Source: Herbiconiux sp. (GTDB lineage Bacteria; Actinomycetota; Actinomycetes; Actinomycetales; Microbacteriaceae). Taken from it: a stretch of DNA of 64,000 nt. Location: assembly GCF_023264855.1 (NCBI RefSeq), contig NZ_JAHFUW010000002.1, positions 1 to 64,000 on the forward strand, in the 5' to 3' direction. The notes below the pieces were generated by a model. That model was not told the origin of the DNA. It saw nothing but the letters and a program-made list of their open reading frames with translations, and did not search any database. How positions within the stretch are numbered: position 1 is the stretch's first letter; every line of letters begins with the position of its first letter. Positions 9,582-17,896 of the stretch are shown piece by piece. The translations under genes were made by a program, and so were the position numbers.

Positions 9582-10190
9582 ATGAGCAGCGCAGCCATGT
9601 TCTTCCACTCCGCCTCGGCCTTCCACGACCTCGTGACGCGGATCCCCGCCGCGAGCTGGGACGAGCCGGCCCTCGGTGAATGGACTCTCCGCTCGCTCGT
9701 GGGCCACACCACCCGGGCCATCCTCACCGTCGAGAGCTACCTCGCGCTGGACGACCCCGGCTTTCCCAACGTGGCGAACGCCGAGGCCTACTACGCCCGG
9801 GTCTACCGCGACCTGACCGACCCGGCGTCGGTCGCCGCCCGCGGGGTCGAGGCCGGCATCTGGCTGGGCGCCGATCCGGCCCAGGCCGTGGCCGACGCGC
9901 TCGCCCGCGCGATGGCGCTGGTGGACACCGCGGGCCCCGAGCGCATCGTCTCGATCGGCGGGCTCGGCATCGAGCTCGGCGAATATCTGCGCACCCGCGT
10001 GTTCGAGCTCGTGGTGCACTCGATCGACATCGCGGATGCCGCCGGCGTGCCCCACGGCCAGCCGGCCGACGCGGTGGCCGCCACCCTGCACCTCGCTGCC
10101 GGCGTCGCCGCGGCGCGAGGCGACGGCGAGGCACTGCTGCGCAGCCTCACCGGCCGCGCGACCATGCCCGAGGGCTACTCCGTGGTCTGA
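9582..10190 (+). CDS. DinB-like/MDMPI family protein
   Basis: The 202-residue protein resembles the mycothiol-dependent maleylpyruvate isomerase N-terminal domain. The conserved PALGEWTLRSLVGHTTRAI carries the first metal-binding His, and a later segment (RTRVFELVVHSIDIADA) carries a second. In Actinobacteria these four-helix proteins are metal enzymes that often use mycothiol; the reaction here is unknown. The ATG at 9582 was chosen because the conserved fold starts right after it. It converges on the marR-like gene across a 20-bp-stem hairpin. Confidence 0.75.
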   Translation: MSSAAMFFHSASAFHDLVTRIPAASWDEPALGEWTLRSLVGHTTRAILTVESYLALDDPGFPNVANAEAYYARVYRDLTDPASVAARGVEAGIWLGADPAQAVADALARAMALVDTAGPERIVSIGGLGIELGEYLRTRVFELVVHSIDIADAAGVPHGQPADAVAATLHLAAGVAAARGDGEALLRSLTGRATMPEGYSVV

Positions 10191-10209
10191 CTGGCCCCGG
10201 GCACACCCA

Positions 10210-10259
10210 GGTCGCTCGATCGCGTGCAAGATGCGTGGTTTGCACGCGATCGAGCGACC
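10210..10259. repeat. Perfect 20-bp inverted repeat, convergent junction
   Basis: Arms 10210-10229 and 10240-10259 are perfectly complementary over 20 bp, with a 10-base loop. The arm begins GGTCGCTCGATCG. It lies between the stops of two convergent genes, so it can act as a two-way terminator. It is the tightest of several long inverted repeats in this window (12061, 30448, 34672, 39921, 47112). Confidence 0.75.
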
Positions 10260-10269
10260 CGGCACGTGC

Positions 10270-10830
10270 TTACGGCGCCACCGCCGTGCCCAGAGAGGCA
10301 GGCGCCGGACCCGACGGGGCAGACTCGATGCTCGCGAGCGCGGCGCGCAGGGCGTGCACGACGGCCGCGCGTTCGCCGGCGGGCACTCCGGCCAGGAGGG
10401 TGCGCTCGAGTTCGAGCAGGCGGGGGAAGACGCGGTCGATGAGGTCTTCACCCGCGGGCGTGAGGGCGATCAGGGCGCCGCGGCCGTCGGCCGGGTTCGG
10501 CGCCCGGCCGACGAGCCGGCGCTCCTCGAGACCGCGGAGTCGTTTCGTGACGGCGGGGCCCGAGGCCAGCGACACCGTGCGCAGCGTGCCGGGCGACTGC
10601 GGAGCATCCGCTCTCCGCAGGGCCGAGAGGATGTCGAACTCGCCGCGGGTGAGCCCGAAGCCGGCCAGGAACTCGTCGCCCCGGCGGGTCAGCAGTGCGG
10701 CGGCGCGCAGGATGCGGCCGACCATGTCGATCACCTCGGTGTCGAGGTGCGGCGCCAGCCGCTGCCAGTCCGCGCGGATGGCGTCGACGTCGTCGAGGGA
10801 CGGCGCGAGACCCTCGGATGCTGTTCCCAT
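10270..10830 (-). CDS. MarR-family transcriptional regulator
   Basis: The 186-residue winged-helix regulator has the core FGLTRGEFDILSALRRA and the recognition region SGPAVTKRLRGLEERRLVGRAPNPADGRGALIALTPAG (DxR wing motif). MarR proteins are dimers that release DNA when they bind phenolic or oxidative ligands. It is divergent from a FUSC-type exporter, with a palindromic operator in the 82-base gap. This suggests it represses itself and the exporter. Confidence 0.88.
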   Translation of the reverse strand: MGTASEGLAPSLDDVDAIRADWQRLAPHLDTEVIDMVGRILRAAALLTRRGDEFLAGFGLTRGEFDILSALRRADAPQSPGTLRTVSLASGPAVTKRLRGLEERRLVGRAPNPADGRGALIALTPAGEDLIDRVFPRLLELERTLLAGVPAGERAAVVHALRAALASIESAPSGPAPASLGTAVAP

Positions 10831-10845
10831 GAACCCAGAGTACGA

Positions 10846-10863
10846 TAGTTCACGAGTAAACTA
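10846..10863. promoter_or_regulatory. Probable MarR operator
   Basis: TAGTT and AACTA form an inverted repeat around an 8-base centre (10846-10863). It is AT-rich against the local composition and lies between the divergent marR-like and exporter genes. Size and symmetry fit a MarR dimer site. Confidence 0.55.
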
Positions 10864-10912
10864 GTTCTGTTCCCGGTCGACGGCGCCCGCACCCCGACCA
10901 CAGAGAGACCTC

Positions 10913-12061
10913 TTGAGCACCGCATCCATTCCCCTCACCACTGGAACCCGTTCTCCGCGCACGCACGCACCGGCTGGGGCCGGGCTGCGCGGCACGCTGC
11001 CGCATCCGCGACGCCTGATCGAGTTCGGACCGCACGAGGGTGCCCACCGGGTCGCGCTGCGTGCCGGCATCGCGATGGCTGTGCCACTCGGGCTGCTCTT
11101 CGCCGCGGGCCGGCTCGACCTCTCGCTCTACGCCGTGTTCGGTGCCTTCACGGTGCTCTACGGTCGCTCGCACAGCCACGTGCCCCGGCTGCGGATGCAG
11201 GCCACCGCCGCCGTGGCGCTCGTGGCCGCCGTGGTGGCCGGCACCGCGATCTGCACGCTGCCCGGCCGGGAGTGGATCGTCGTCCCGGCCGTGGCCGTGG
11301 TGGCGGTCGGCACGACGTTCCTCTCCGACGCGCTCGCCTGGCATCCGCCCGGATCGCTGTTCTTCGTGTTCGCCCTCGCCGCCTGCGCCTCGGTGCCGGC
11401 GACGGCCGCGGCCATCCCGCTCGCCCTGGTTCTGGCCTCAGCGAGCGCCGCCTTCGGCATGCTGGTGTCGGTGGTGGGGCTCGCCCGGCCGGCGGCACGC
11501 CGGGTCGCGCCCACCTCGTGGCGGGTGTCGTTCGCGGAGGCCGCTGCACGCCTCGGCTCCGGACTCGGGCGGCGGATGCTGCTAGTGGGCGTCGCCGTGC
11601 TGGTCGCCGGAATCGTGCCGACCGTCTCGGGCCTCGGCCATCCGTATTGGGCGATGGTGGCCGCGGTCGCGGCCCTCGGAGCCGCCGACACCGCGGGTCA
11701 CCTGCTGCGGGCCGGCCACCGCGTTCTCGGCACCGTGCTGGGAGTCGCCTTGGCCGCGGTGCTGCTGGCCGTGGCGGGCGGCGCTCCGGTGCTGCTGGTG
11801 GCGCTGGTCGTGCTGCTGCAGATGGCCGCGGAGCTGTTCGTGCTGCGCAACTACGGGCTCACGGTGGTGTTCGTCACGCCGCTCGCGCTGATCATGGCGC
11901 AGCTCGCGCATCCGGTCGACGAGTGGGGCATGCTGCGCGACCGCACCGTCGAGACGCTGCTGGGCGCCGCGGTGGCGGTCGCCGCGAGCCTCGCCGCCAC
12001 CGCGCTCGCCGCCCGCCGCCGCCGCGTGACGACGGAGCTTCGGCCCACCTGCGGATCCTGA
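10913..12061 (+). CDS. FUSC-family/aromatic acid exporter-like membrane protein
   Basis: The 382-residue protein has two sets of about five hydrophobic helices, with segments such as RVALRAGIAMAVPLGLL and LYAVFGAFTVLYG near the start. The second set resembles the repeated FUSC domain (HPYWAMVAAVAALGAADTAG, RTVETLLGAAVAVAA). Relatives export aromatic acids or are linked to fusaric acid resistance. The start is a TTG after a purine-rich stretch (AGAGAGA). Pairing with a divergent MarR gene fits induction by a phenolic or aromatic compound. Confidence 0.75.
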   Translation: MSTASIPLTTGTRSPRTHAPAGAGLRGTLPHPRRLIEFGPHEGAHRVALRAGIAMAVPLGLLFAAGRLDLSLYAVFGAFTVLYGRSHSHVPRLRMQATAAVALVAAVVAGTAICTLPGREWIVVPAVAVVAVGTTFLSDALAWHPPGSLFFVFALAACASVPATAAAIPLALVLASASAAFGMLVSVVGLARPAARRVAPTSWRVSFAEAAARLGSGLGRRMLLVGVAVLVAGIVPTVSGLGHPYWAMVAAVAALGAADTAGHLLRAGHRVLGTVLGVALAAVLLAVAGGAPVLLVALVVLLQMAAELFVLRNYGLTVVFVTPLALIMAQLAHPVDEWGMLRDRTVETLLGAAVAVAASLAATALAARRRRVTTELRPTCGS

Positions 12062-12100
12062 CTCCGTCGAAACGGTGCCGCCGGCCGAAACTCCGTCGTT
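12061..12100. repeat. Degenerate ACTCCGTCG direct repeat
   Basis: ACTCCGTCGA (12061) and ACTCCGTCGTT (12090) stand as direct repeats at the convergent junction of the exporter and the LamG gene. The second copy is identical to the right arm of the inverted repeat at 34672-34744, so this may be a decayed member of the same set. Confidence 0.4.
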
Positions 12101-12128
12101 GCTCTCGCCCCCTGGGTTCGGTGGCGCC

Positions 12129-13013
12129 TCAGTCGTCCATCGCGGCGGTGTGCGCGGCGATCTGTGCGGCGGTGAGCTCGGAGTCCCACACGGCGATCTT
12201 GCCGATCGCACCGTCGAACCAGGAGCCGAAGTCACGCGTGCCGGCCCGGAATGGCGCCGATCCCCGCTCCGGCACGATGACCTGACCCCGGATGCTCAAG
12301 TCGTCCTGATCGCGCAGCACCCCATCGCGGTAGACCTTCGTGTACCCGTTCGGGTACGCCGTGCTCTTCGCATTCGCATTGATCACGAGCACGTAGTGGA
12401 TCCACTGGCCCGGCTCGATCGCGTCTTGGAAGTAGGAGCCCGCCCCGAGCCCTCCGGAGGTGTTGAACGAGTAGCCGGAGATGCGGTTGGGGCGCGTCTC
12501 GGTGTTGTCGAGCGAGTACATCCGCGAGACGTACTCGTGCTGCCCGGCCTCGCCCTTGCCCATCCAGTGCACGTACCCCGAGCCTTCGTCGTTCGGGAAC
12601 TGCAGCACGTCGGGGCGCATCCAGGCCTCGATGGTGATCACCCCGGCGGTGGCAGGGCTCAGCGCGTCGGCGTCCGGCGCCTCGAAGTACTGGGTCGCGC
12701 CGTCGAAGTCGACCGCGACATCGCCGTTGGGCAGGGTGGTCGCGGTGGGTGAGCCCGTGTAGGCGCCGTCGACGCCGGCCGAGCCGAGATCGGCCTCGGC
12801 TCCGCTCCCGGCGCCGCTCATCGTCCAGTAGACCGCCGGATCGTCGGCGAGCACGGCGGTGTCGTAGCCGGAGAGCGTGGTGGTACCGGCGACGGCAGCC
12901 GGCTCGGCGGCCGCAGCGGGCAGCGCGGGAGCCAGGCAGGTCAGGGCGAGGCCGAGAGCCAGGGCCAGCAGGGGGGCCGGCCTGCGGGTGCGGGTGAGGG
13001 TCGTGTGCTTCAT
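12129..13013 (-). CDS. Secreted LamG/concanavalin-like jellyroll protein
   Basis: The 294-residue protein has a signal peptide (basic start, hydrophobic 14-31, AAA cleavage near 36). A single laminin-G/lectin jellyroll follows: AVYWTMSGAGSG, VAVDFDGATQYFEAP, ITIEAWMRP, YVLVINANAKS, and the closing GAIGKIAVWDSELTAAQIAAH. No catalytic residues are recognised, so carbohydrate binding is the likely role. It is placed last behind four sugar-acid genes under a LacI operator, which suggests it captures the polymer whose breakdown products are used. RBS AAAGGA precedes the ATG. Confidence 0.75.
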   Translation of the reverse strand: MKHTTLTRTRRPAPLLALALGLALTCLAPALPAAAAEPAAVAGTTTLSGYDTAVLADDPAVYWTMSGAGSGAEADLGSAGVDGAYTGSPTATTLPNGDVAVDFDGATQYFEAPDADALSPATAGVITIEAWMRPDVLQFPNDEGSGYVHWMGKGEAGQHEYVSRMYSLDNTETRPNRISGYSFNTSGGLGAGSYFQDAIEPGQWIHYVLVINANAKSTAYPNGYTKVYRDGVLRDQDDLSIRGQVIVPERGSAPFRAGTRDFGSWFDGAIGKIAVWDSELTAAQIAAHTAAMDD

Positions 13014-13090
13014 GATCGTTCCTTTCGTGTACTGCGTCGAATCGAGCGGGATGGAGCCGATGGAGCGTGTCGAGGGTGGAACCGTGATGA

Positions 13091-14320
13091 TCACCAGTCG
13101 TGCATGGTGCCGTCGGGCAGGCGGTTGAAGGGCAGGTAGGCCCGCTGATACGGGAACTCGGCCGCCGCCTGCTCGTCGACGTCGACACCGAGCCCGGGGC
13201 GATCCGAGGGATGCAGGTAGCCGTCGACGAAGGTCATGCCCTGGTCGAAGACCCGATTGGTGCGGTCGCTGTGCAGCATGTATTCCTGGATGCCGAAGTT
13301 GTGGATGCTGAGACCCACGTGCACCTGCGCGGCGAATCCGATCGGCGAGACATCCGTCGGTCCGTGGAAGCCGGACTTGATCTGGTACTGCGCCGCGAAG
13401 TCCATCACCTTGCGCAGCGGCGAGACACCGCCGAAGTGGGTCGAGGCGGCGCGCACGTAGTCGATCAGCTGATTGCTGATGAGGTGCTGGAAGTCCCACA
13501 CCGTGTTGAACACCTCGCCGATGGCGAGCGGGGTGATGGTGTTGCGGCGAACCACCTCCAGCGCCTGAGGATTCTCGGCCGGGGTGCAGTCCTCGAGCCA
13601 GAACAGGTCGTAGGGCTCGAGCGACCGGCCGAGCCGCGAGGCCTGCAGGGGTGTCATCCGGTGGTGCCCGTCGTGCAGCAGGGGCAGCTCCGCACCGAAC
13701 TCGTTGCGCACCGCCTCGAAGACGGTCGGCAGGTGGCGCAGGTAGGCGCCGGTGTCCCAGTCCTCCTCGGTCGGCAGAGGCCCCCGGCCTGCCGGCTCGT
13801 AGTCGTAGCGCTCGCCGCTCGCCTGGGCCTGGGCGGCCACTCCGTAGACGGCATTCACGCCGGGGATGGCGGTCTGGATGCGCACCGAGCGGTGACCCTC
13901 GGCCAGGGTGGCGCGCACGGAGTCGAACAGTTCGGGCAGATCGCGACCGGAGGCGTGGCCGTAGGTGTGCAGCCCCACCCGGCTCGCTCCGCCCAGCAGC
14001 TGGTAGAGGGGAAGCCCGGCGACCTTGGCCTTGATGTCCCAGAGGGCCATGTCGACGGCGGCGATGGCGGCCATCGTGACCGGCCCCCGTCGCCAATACG
14101 CACTCCGGTACAGGAACTGCCAGGTGTCTTCGATGGCGTGGGCGTCGCGACCGATCAGCAGGGGCACCACGTGCTCGGCGAGATAGGTGCTCACGGCGAG
14201 CTCGCGCCCGTTCAGGGTGCCGTCGCCCCAGCCGACCACCCCGTCGTCGGTGGTGATCTTCAGCGTGACGAAGTTGCGGCTCGGACTGGTGACGATGACG
14301 TCGGCGGCAGCGATGCGCAT
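13091..14320 (-). CDS. D-mannonate dehydratase-type enolase-superfamily enzyme
   Basis: The 409-residue protein belongs to the ManD/RspA branch of the enolase superfamily, which dehydrates D-mannonate (or D-gluconate) to 2-keto-3-deoxygluconate. Visible are the N-terminal cap, YWRRGPVTMAAIAAVDMALWDIK, the metal-ligand segments LLHDGHHRMTP, FWLEDCTPAENP and AIGEVFNT, the STHFGGVSPLRK strand, and the C-terminal PSDRPGLGVDVDE. It adjoins a fructuronate-reductase-type gene, which would make its substrate. Some family members are slow or inactive on mannonate, so the substrate is not certain. Confidence 0.85.
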   Translation of the reverse strand: MRIAAADVIVTSPSRNFVTLKITTDDGVVGWGDGTLNGRELAVSTYLAEHVVPLLIGRDAHAIEDTWQFLYRSAYWRRGPVTMAAIAAVDMALWDIKAKVAGLPLYQLLGGASRVGLHTYGHASGRDLPELFDSVRATLAEGHRSVRIQTAIPGVNAVYGVAAQAQASGERYDYEPAGRGPLPTEEDWDTGAYLRHLPTVFEAVRNEFGAELPLLHDGHHRMTPLQASRLGRSLEPYDLFWLEDCTPAENPQALEVVRRNTITPLAIGEVFNTVWDFQHLISNQLIDYVRAASTHFGGVSPLRKVMDFAAQYQIKSGFHGPTDVSPIGFAAQVHVGLSIHNFGIQEYMLHSDRTNRVFDQGMTFVDGYLHPSDRPGLGVDVDEQAAAEFPYQRAYLPFNRLPDGTMHDW

Positions 14321-14375
14321 GGTTCCTCCTGGTGATGCGGTCGGTCTGATCTGGTCGATCTGGTCGGTGGTTCGG

Positions 14376-15722
14376 TCAGCGGAGCGGATGCCCCGGCGGC
14401 TGTTCCGGCAGGGTGCGGCGGATCTCTTCCACGAGATCGAGGACGCCGTCGTCGTCCGCCCACGGCCGGTGCAGCTCGGCGATCCCGTCGCGCAGCTGCG
14501 GGCTGCCCGTGAGGTGCGCCGCCACCGCCCGCAGGGCCGCGCGACCGCTCCGGCCGGCTGCTCGCTCGGCGAGAACGGTGGGGACGATGCGGATGCGCAG
14601 CTTCTCCCCGCTGCCTTGGGCGATCTGCGCCAGCCGATGATCGATCCCGGGCTCGGCGAAACGCTCGGCCAGCTGCGCCCGGTAGCCCTCCACGGAGCCG
14701 GCCTCTGCCGGGACCAGGCGGGCCGCCTCGTCCCATAGGGCTTCGACCCGTCTCCGCAGCTCCGGATCGGCGAATGCCGCGCGAACGGTCTCGTGCCCGC
14801 GCAGCCTCCCCTCGAGCGCCAGCAGGGTATGCGCGGCGTTCAGCAGCAGCAGCTTGCGCGTCTCGAACGGCACCACGTCGTCCACGACGAGCGCCCCGGC
14901 CCGCTCCCAGGCGGGCCGTTCAGCGGCGAAGGAATCCTCGAGCACCCACTCGCGGTGCCGCTCGGTCAGCACCGCCGCGTCGTCGGCGACACCGGTCAGG
15001 TGCTCCGCGAGCTCCCGGACACGGGCGTCGGGTCGGGGAGTGATCCGGTCGACGGCGGTCGACGGGAATGCGATCTCCCGCTCGATCCAGCCCGCCAGGG
15101 ACTCATCGACCTCTCCGGCCAGCCCCAGGACGGCCGCTCGTGTCGCGGCACCGTTGCCCGCGAGGTTGTCGCAGGAGACGACCGTGAGCGGGCCCGTCGA
15201 GGCGCGCCGCACGGCGAGCGCGTCGACGATCCGGCCCGGCGCGGTCGCCAGGCCGCCTGCACACTCTCCTCGCAGCGCTGCGATGTCGGAGCGCACCTCG
15301 TCGTCGCGGAGGTCGAGCCTGCCATCGGCGCCGAGGCGGTATCCGCGCTCGGTGATCGTCAGGGTCAGCACGCTGACCCGCGGATCGGCCACGGCCGACC
15401 GGAATGCGCCACGGTCCTGACCCGAGCGCACCGAGGAGAGCTGCTCGATCAGCTGGGCACCCGGACGGGCGCCCGCCTCCAGGAGCGTGTACACGCCGTC
15501 CTGCCGTTCGAGCGCGGCCTCCACCGGGGAGCGGCCGGTGAACGCGGCGATGCCCCATCGGCGTTCGGGATCCACCTCGGCCGTGAACGCAGCCTGGTGA
15601 GCTCGATGGAAAGCTCCGAGCCCCAGGTGCACGATGCCGGTCGCCGGCGCCGGAGCACTGCGCTCCGGCCGGAGGCGGTGCTGGGCGCCGGATGCCACGC
15701 CGGTGACGCTCAGGCGAGCCAT
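14376..15722 (-). CDS. Mannitol dehydrogenase family; fructuronate reductase type
   Basis: The 448-residue NAD-dependent long-chain polyol dehydrogenase has the Rossmann start IVHLGLGAFHRAHQA, SCDNLAGNG, and the catalytic K-x4-N-x2-H motif in RKLLLLNAAHTLLAL. With the ManD-type gene downstream, reduction of D-fructuronate to D-mannonate (UxuB role) is the best guess; mannitol or arabinitol oxidation is the alternative. Its start overlaps the end of the DapA-like gene by 13 bases. No uronate isomerase (UxaC) is seen. Confidence 0.78.
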   Translation of the reverse strand: MARLSVTGVASGAQHRLRPERSAPAPATGIVHLGLGAFHRAHQAAFTAEVDPERRWGIAAFTGRSPVEAALERQDGVYTLLEAGARPGAQLIEQLSSVRSGQDRGAFRSAVADPRVSVLTLTITERGYRLGADGRLDLRDDEVRSDIAALRGECAGGLATAPGRIVDALAVRRASTGPLTVVSCDNLAGNGAATRAAVLGLAGEVDESLAGWIEREIAFPSTAVDRITPRPDARVRELAEHLTGVADDAAVLTERHREWVLEDSFAAERPAWERAGALVVDDVVPFETRKLLLLNAAHTLLALEGRLRGHETVRAAFADPELRRRVEALWDEAARLVPAEAGSVEGYRAQLAERFAEPGIDHRLAQIAQGSGEKLRIRIVPTVLAERAAGRSGRAALRAVAAHLTGSPQLRDGIAELHRPWADDDGVLDLVEEIRRTLPEQPPGHPLR

Positions 15723-16747
15723 CGGTCACGGTTCTCGGCCACGAAGTGCTGATCGAGCAGATCGGGGAACCCGGTCAAGACCTCGGCGATGAGTTCGGAC
15801 TGCCCGGGAGAGACCCGCTCCTGCGACGAGAGGCAGGTCGAGCTCTGCAGCAGTCCCTGCTGACGGAGCACCTCGTTCACCCCCGCCACGCACCCGGCGA
15901 AGCCGCCGAGCACGTCGAAGACGGCCGCGTTGACCTCCACGAGGTCGCTCGCGCTCGCGAGCGTAGAGAGCGACACCGATCCGGCGTCCGCCTCCGCGAC
16001 CGCCCTCGCGCGCAGCCGGGCGGCCGCTCGCGCCCCCACCGCCCACTGGCCGAGCAGCCCGCCACGGATCCGCACCTCACGCTGCTGCCCACCCACGGTG
16101 ACGCGCGTGGGCGTCACGAGGTCGTGCACGATCGCGTCGTCGTTACCGGTGAGCAACGCCACCTCGTTCCACCGATCGTGCTCCGCGAGCGCCCGGGCGA
16201 CATCGTTGGTGCGGTAGCGGTCGAAGGGGGCCGCCTTGACGGCGACGGTCGAGGGCTGGTCCAGCAGCGACGCCCAATACGAGCGGCCCAGTCGCATCCC
16301 GCCGACGTCGTCCTGCAGGTAGAAGCCGATGGTCGGCAGCACCTCGCCGACCGCGGCGGCGCGCTCCAGGAGGGACTGCTCGGTCCGCTCGGTCATGCCC
16401 CAGGGGCACAGCAGCACGGCGTCGTAACCGAGCCCGGCCGCCAGCTCCGCCTCCTCGACCGCCTGCCGCACGTCTCCGACGAGACCGGCCACGAGCACCG
16501 CATCCCAGTCCGCCCGGTCAGCGCTCTCGGCGGCTCCGGCCCAGACGGTGCCGAGCAGGCCGCGGTCCTCGTGCACGTCGAACTGCGTCGTGTGCACGCC
16601 GACGGCCACGCCGTCCACGCCCGACTCGGCGTAGTACCGGGTGAGTGCGGTCTGAGCACGCTCGTCGAACCGGCCGTCGGCATCGAGGGCGAGCGGATGC
16701 GCCGGGATGCTGACCCCGGCCTGCAGGCGCCCCTGGAGCGTGCCCAT
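15710..16747 (-). CDS. DapA-like (class I pyruvate-type) aldolase family protein
   Basis: The 345-residue TIM barrel has the DHDPS/N-acetylneuraminate lyase layout. Lys171 in TVAVKAAPF is the expected Schiff-base lysine, Tyr143 in IGFY the expected proton shuttle, and SGVDGVAVGVHTTQF the substrate-loop region. Next to mannonate dehydratase and fructuronate reductase genes it may cleave a 2-keto-3-deoxy sugar acid to pyruvate and an aldehyde. This would replace the KDG kinase and aldolase, which are absent. The start shares one base with the upstream stop (TGATG). Confidence 0.7.
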   Translation of the reverse strand: MGTLQGRLQAGVSIPAHPLALDADGRFDERAQTALTRYYAESGVDGVAVGVHTTQFDVHEDRGLLGTVWAGAAESADRADWDAVLVAGLVGDVRQAVEEAELAAGLGYDAVLLCPWGMTERTEQSLLERAAAVGEVLPTIGFYLQDDVGGMRLGRSYWASLLDQPSTVAVKAAPFDRYRTNDVARALAEHDRWNEVALLTGNDDAIVHDLVTPTRVTVGGQQREVRIRGGLLGQWAVGARAAARLRARAVAEADAGSVSLSTLASASDLVEVNAAVFDVLGGFAGCVAGVNEVLRQQGLLQSSTCLSSQERVSPGQSELIAEVLTGFPDLLDQHFVAENRDRWLA

Positions 16748-17802
16748 CAGTACGCCCCCGCCCGCTGCTGGAACTTGGTGGCCTTGCCGAGCTGACGGTT
16801 GCCCGAGCCGACCCAGTCGGCCACCCAGCCGATCAGCGTGCGCAGCGCCACGGTCGGATACCCGTAGAGCTCGAAGCACTCGCTCGCGTCGATCAGCAGC
16901 GCATCCGGGGCCTCCTCACCCCGGAACACCACCTCGCGGCCCATCCGCTCGGCCAGGAGGCCGGCGATCGTGCGCACCGGAACCGTCTCGGGCCCGGTGG
17001 CGTTGAGGATGCGGGCGGGCGAGGAGGCGAGCTCGATGCTGCGCAGTGCCCACGAGCTGATGTCGCCCTGCCAGGCCACGTTCACCGCCGGCATCGTGAC
17101 GTCGACCGGATCGCCCGCGGCGATGGTGGCCGCGATGTCGGCGATCACGCCGTAGCGCAGCTCGCAGGCGTAGTTGAGCCGGAAGATCGTCGTCGGCGTG
17201 CCCCATTCGGCGGCCGCATAGCCGAAGAGGCGCTCCCGGCCGAGGCACGACTGGGCGTACTCGCCCACGGGCTCGGTCGCATCCGTCTCGCTCGACCCGC
17301 CGCCGGCCAGCGGACGGAGACCGTAGACGTTGCCGGTGGAGTACACCATCGAGGGAACTCCGCGGTAGCGATCGGCGACCAGGGCGGGGATCGCGGCGTT
17401 CGACCACCAGGTGCGGTGCTCGGCTCCCACGGTGCCGAACTTCATCGCGGCCAGGTAGTACAGGCCCGCCGCCTCCGGCAGCGCCGCGTAGACGGAGGGA
17501 TCGGCCAGATCGGCCGAGACGGTGCGGATGCCGTCGGCCTCCAGCAGGCGGCGGTTCTCGGCGTCGCTCCACCGGGAGACCGCGATCACCTCGGCGGACG
17601 AGCCCTCCGCGTCGAGGGCGGCGCGGGCCATCCGGGCCATCGTCGGCCCGATCTTGCCTCCCGCACCGAGCAGCAGGACATCGCCGCCGAGCGCGGTGAG
17701 GGCGGAGCCCACGCCCGCACCGGGCCGGGCGAGCAGGGCGTCGAGCTCGGCCTCGGAGGACGGGGCGGGCGCGGCGTGGGCGGGAGGTGGTGCGGGGGTC
17801 AT
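16747..17802 (-). CDS. NAD-dependent epimerase/dehydratase
   Basis: The 351-residue extended SDR shows DVLLLGAGGKIGPTMARMAR (dinucleotide-binding Gly motif), VSADLADPS, and VYSTGNVYGLRP with the active-site region. The canonical YxxxK is not clean: the sequence is EYAQSCLGRERLF, in which Tyr is followed by Gln-Ser-Cys rather than Lys at +4, so catalysis may differ. It is the first gene of the sugar-acid operon, with an AAGGAG RBS and a LacI operator 32 bases upstream of the ATG. Sugar or sugar-acid oxidation or epimerisation is likely. Confidence 0.7.
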   Translation of the reverse strand: MTPAPPPAHAAPAPSSEAELDALLARPGAGVGSALTALGGDVLLLGAGGKIGPTMARMARAALDAEGSSAEVIAVSRWSDAENRRLLEADGIRTVSADLADPSVYAALPEAAGLYYLAAMKFGTVGAEHRTWWSNAAIPALVADRYRGVPSMVYSTGNVYGLRPLAGGGSSETDATEPVGEYAQSCLGRERLFGYAAAEWGTPTTIFRLNYACELRYGVIADIAATIAAGDPVDVTMPAVNVAWQGDISSWALRSIELASSPARILNATGPETVPVRTIAGLLAERMGREVVFRGEEAPDALLIDASECFELYGYPTVALRTLIGWVADWVGSGNRQLGKATKFQQRAGAY

Positions 17803-17833
17803 GGTAGGACTCCTTCTGGATTGATACGAGGCG

Positions 17834-17849
17834 GTGCAAACGTTTGCAC
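17834..17849. promoter_or_regulatory. LacI-type operator O1
   Basis: A perfect 16-bp palindrome, GTGCAAACGTTTGCAC, with the central CG typical of LacI/GalR sites. It lies in the 94-base gap between the lacI-like stop and the epimerase start, so it should control the epimerase-aldolase-uxuB-manD-lamG operon. The same core recurs at 23333 and 25767. Confidence 0.85.
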
Positions 17850-17896
17850 GACCAGATCGACGGATGCGCCCGCCGCAGCGGTCGGTCAGCGCCGGG

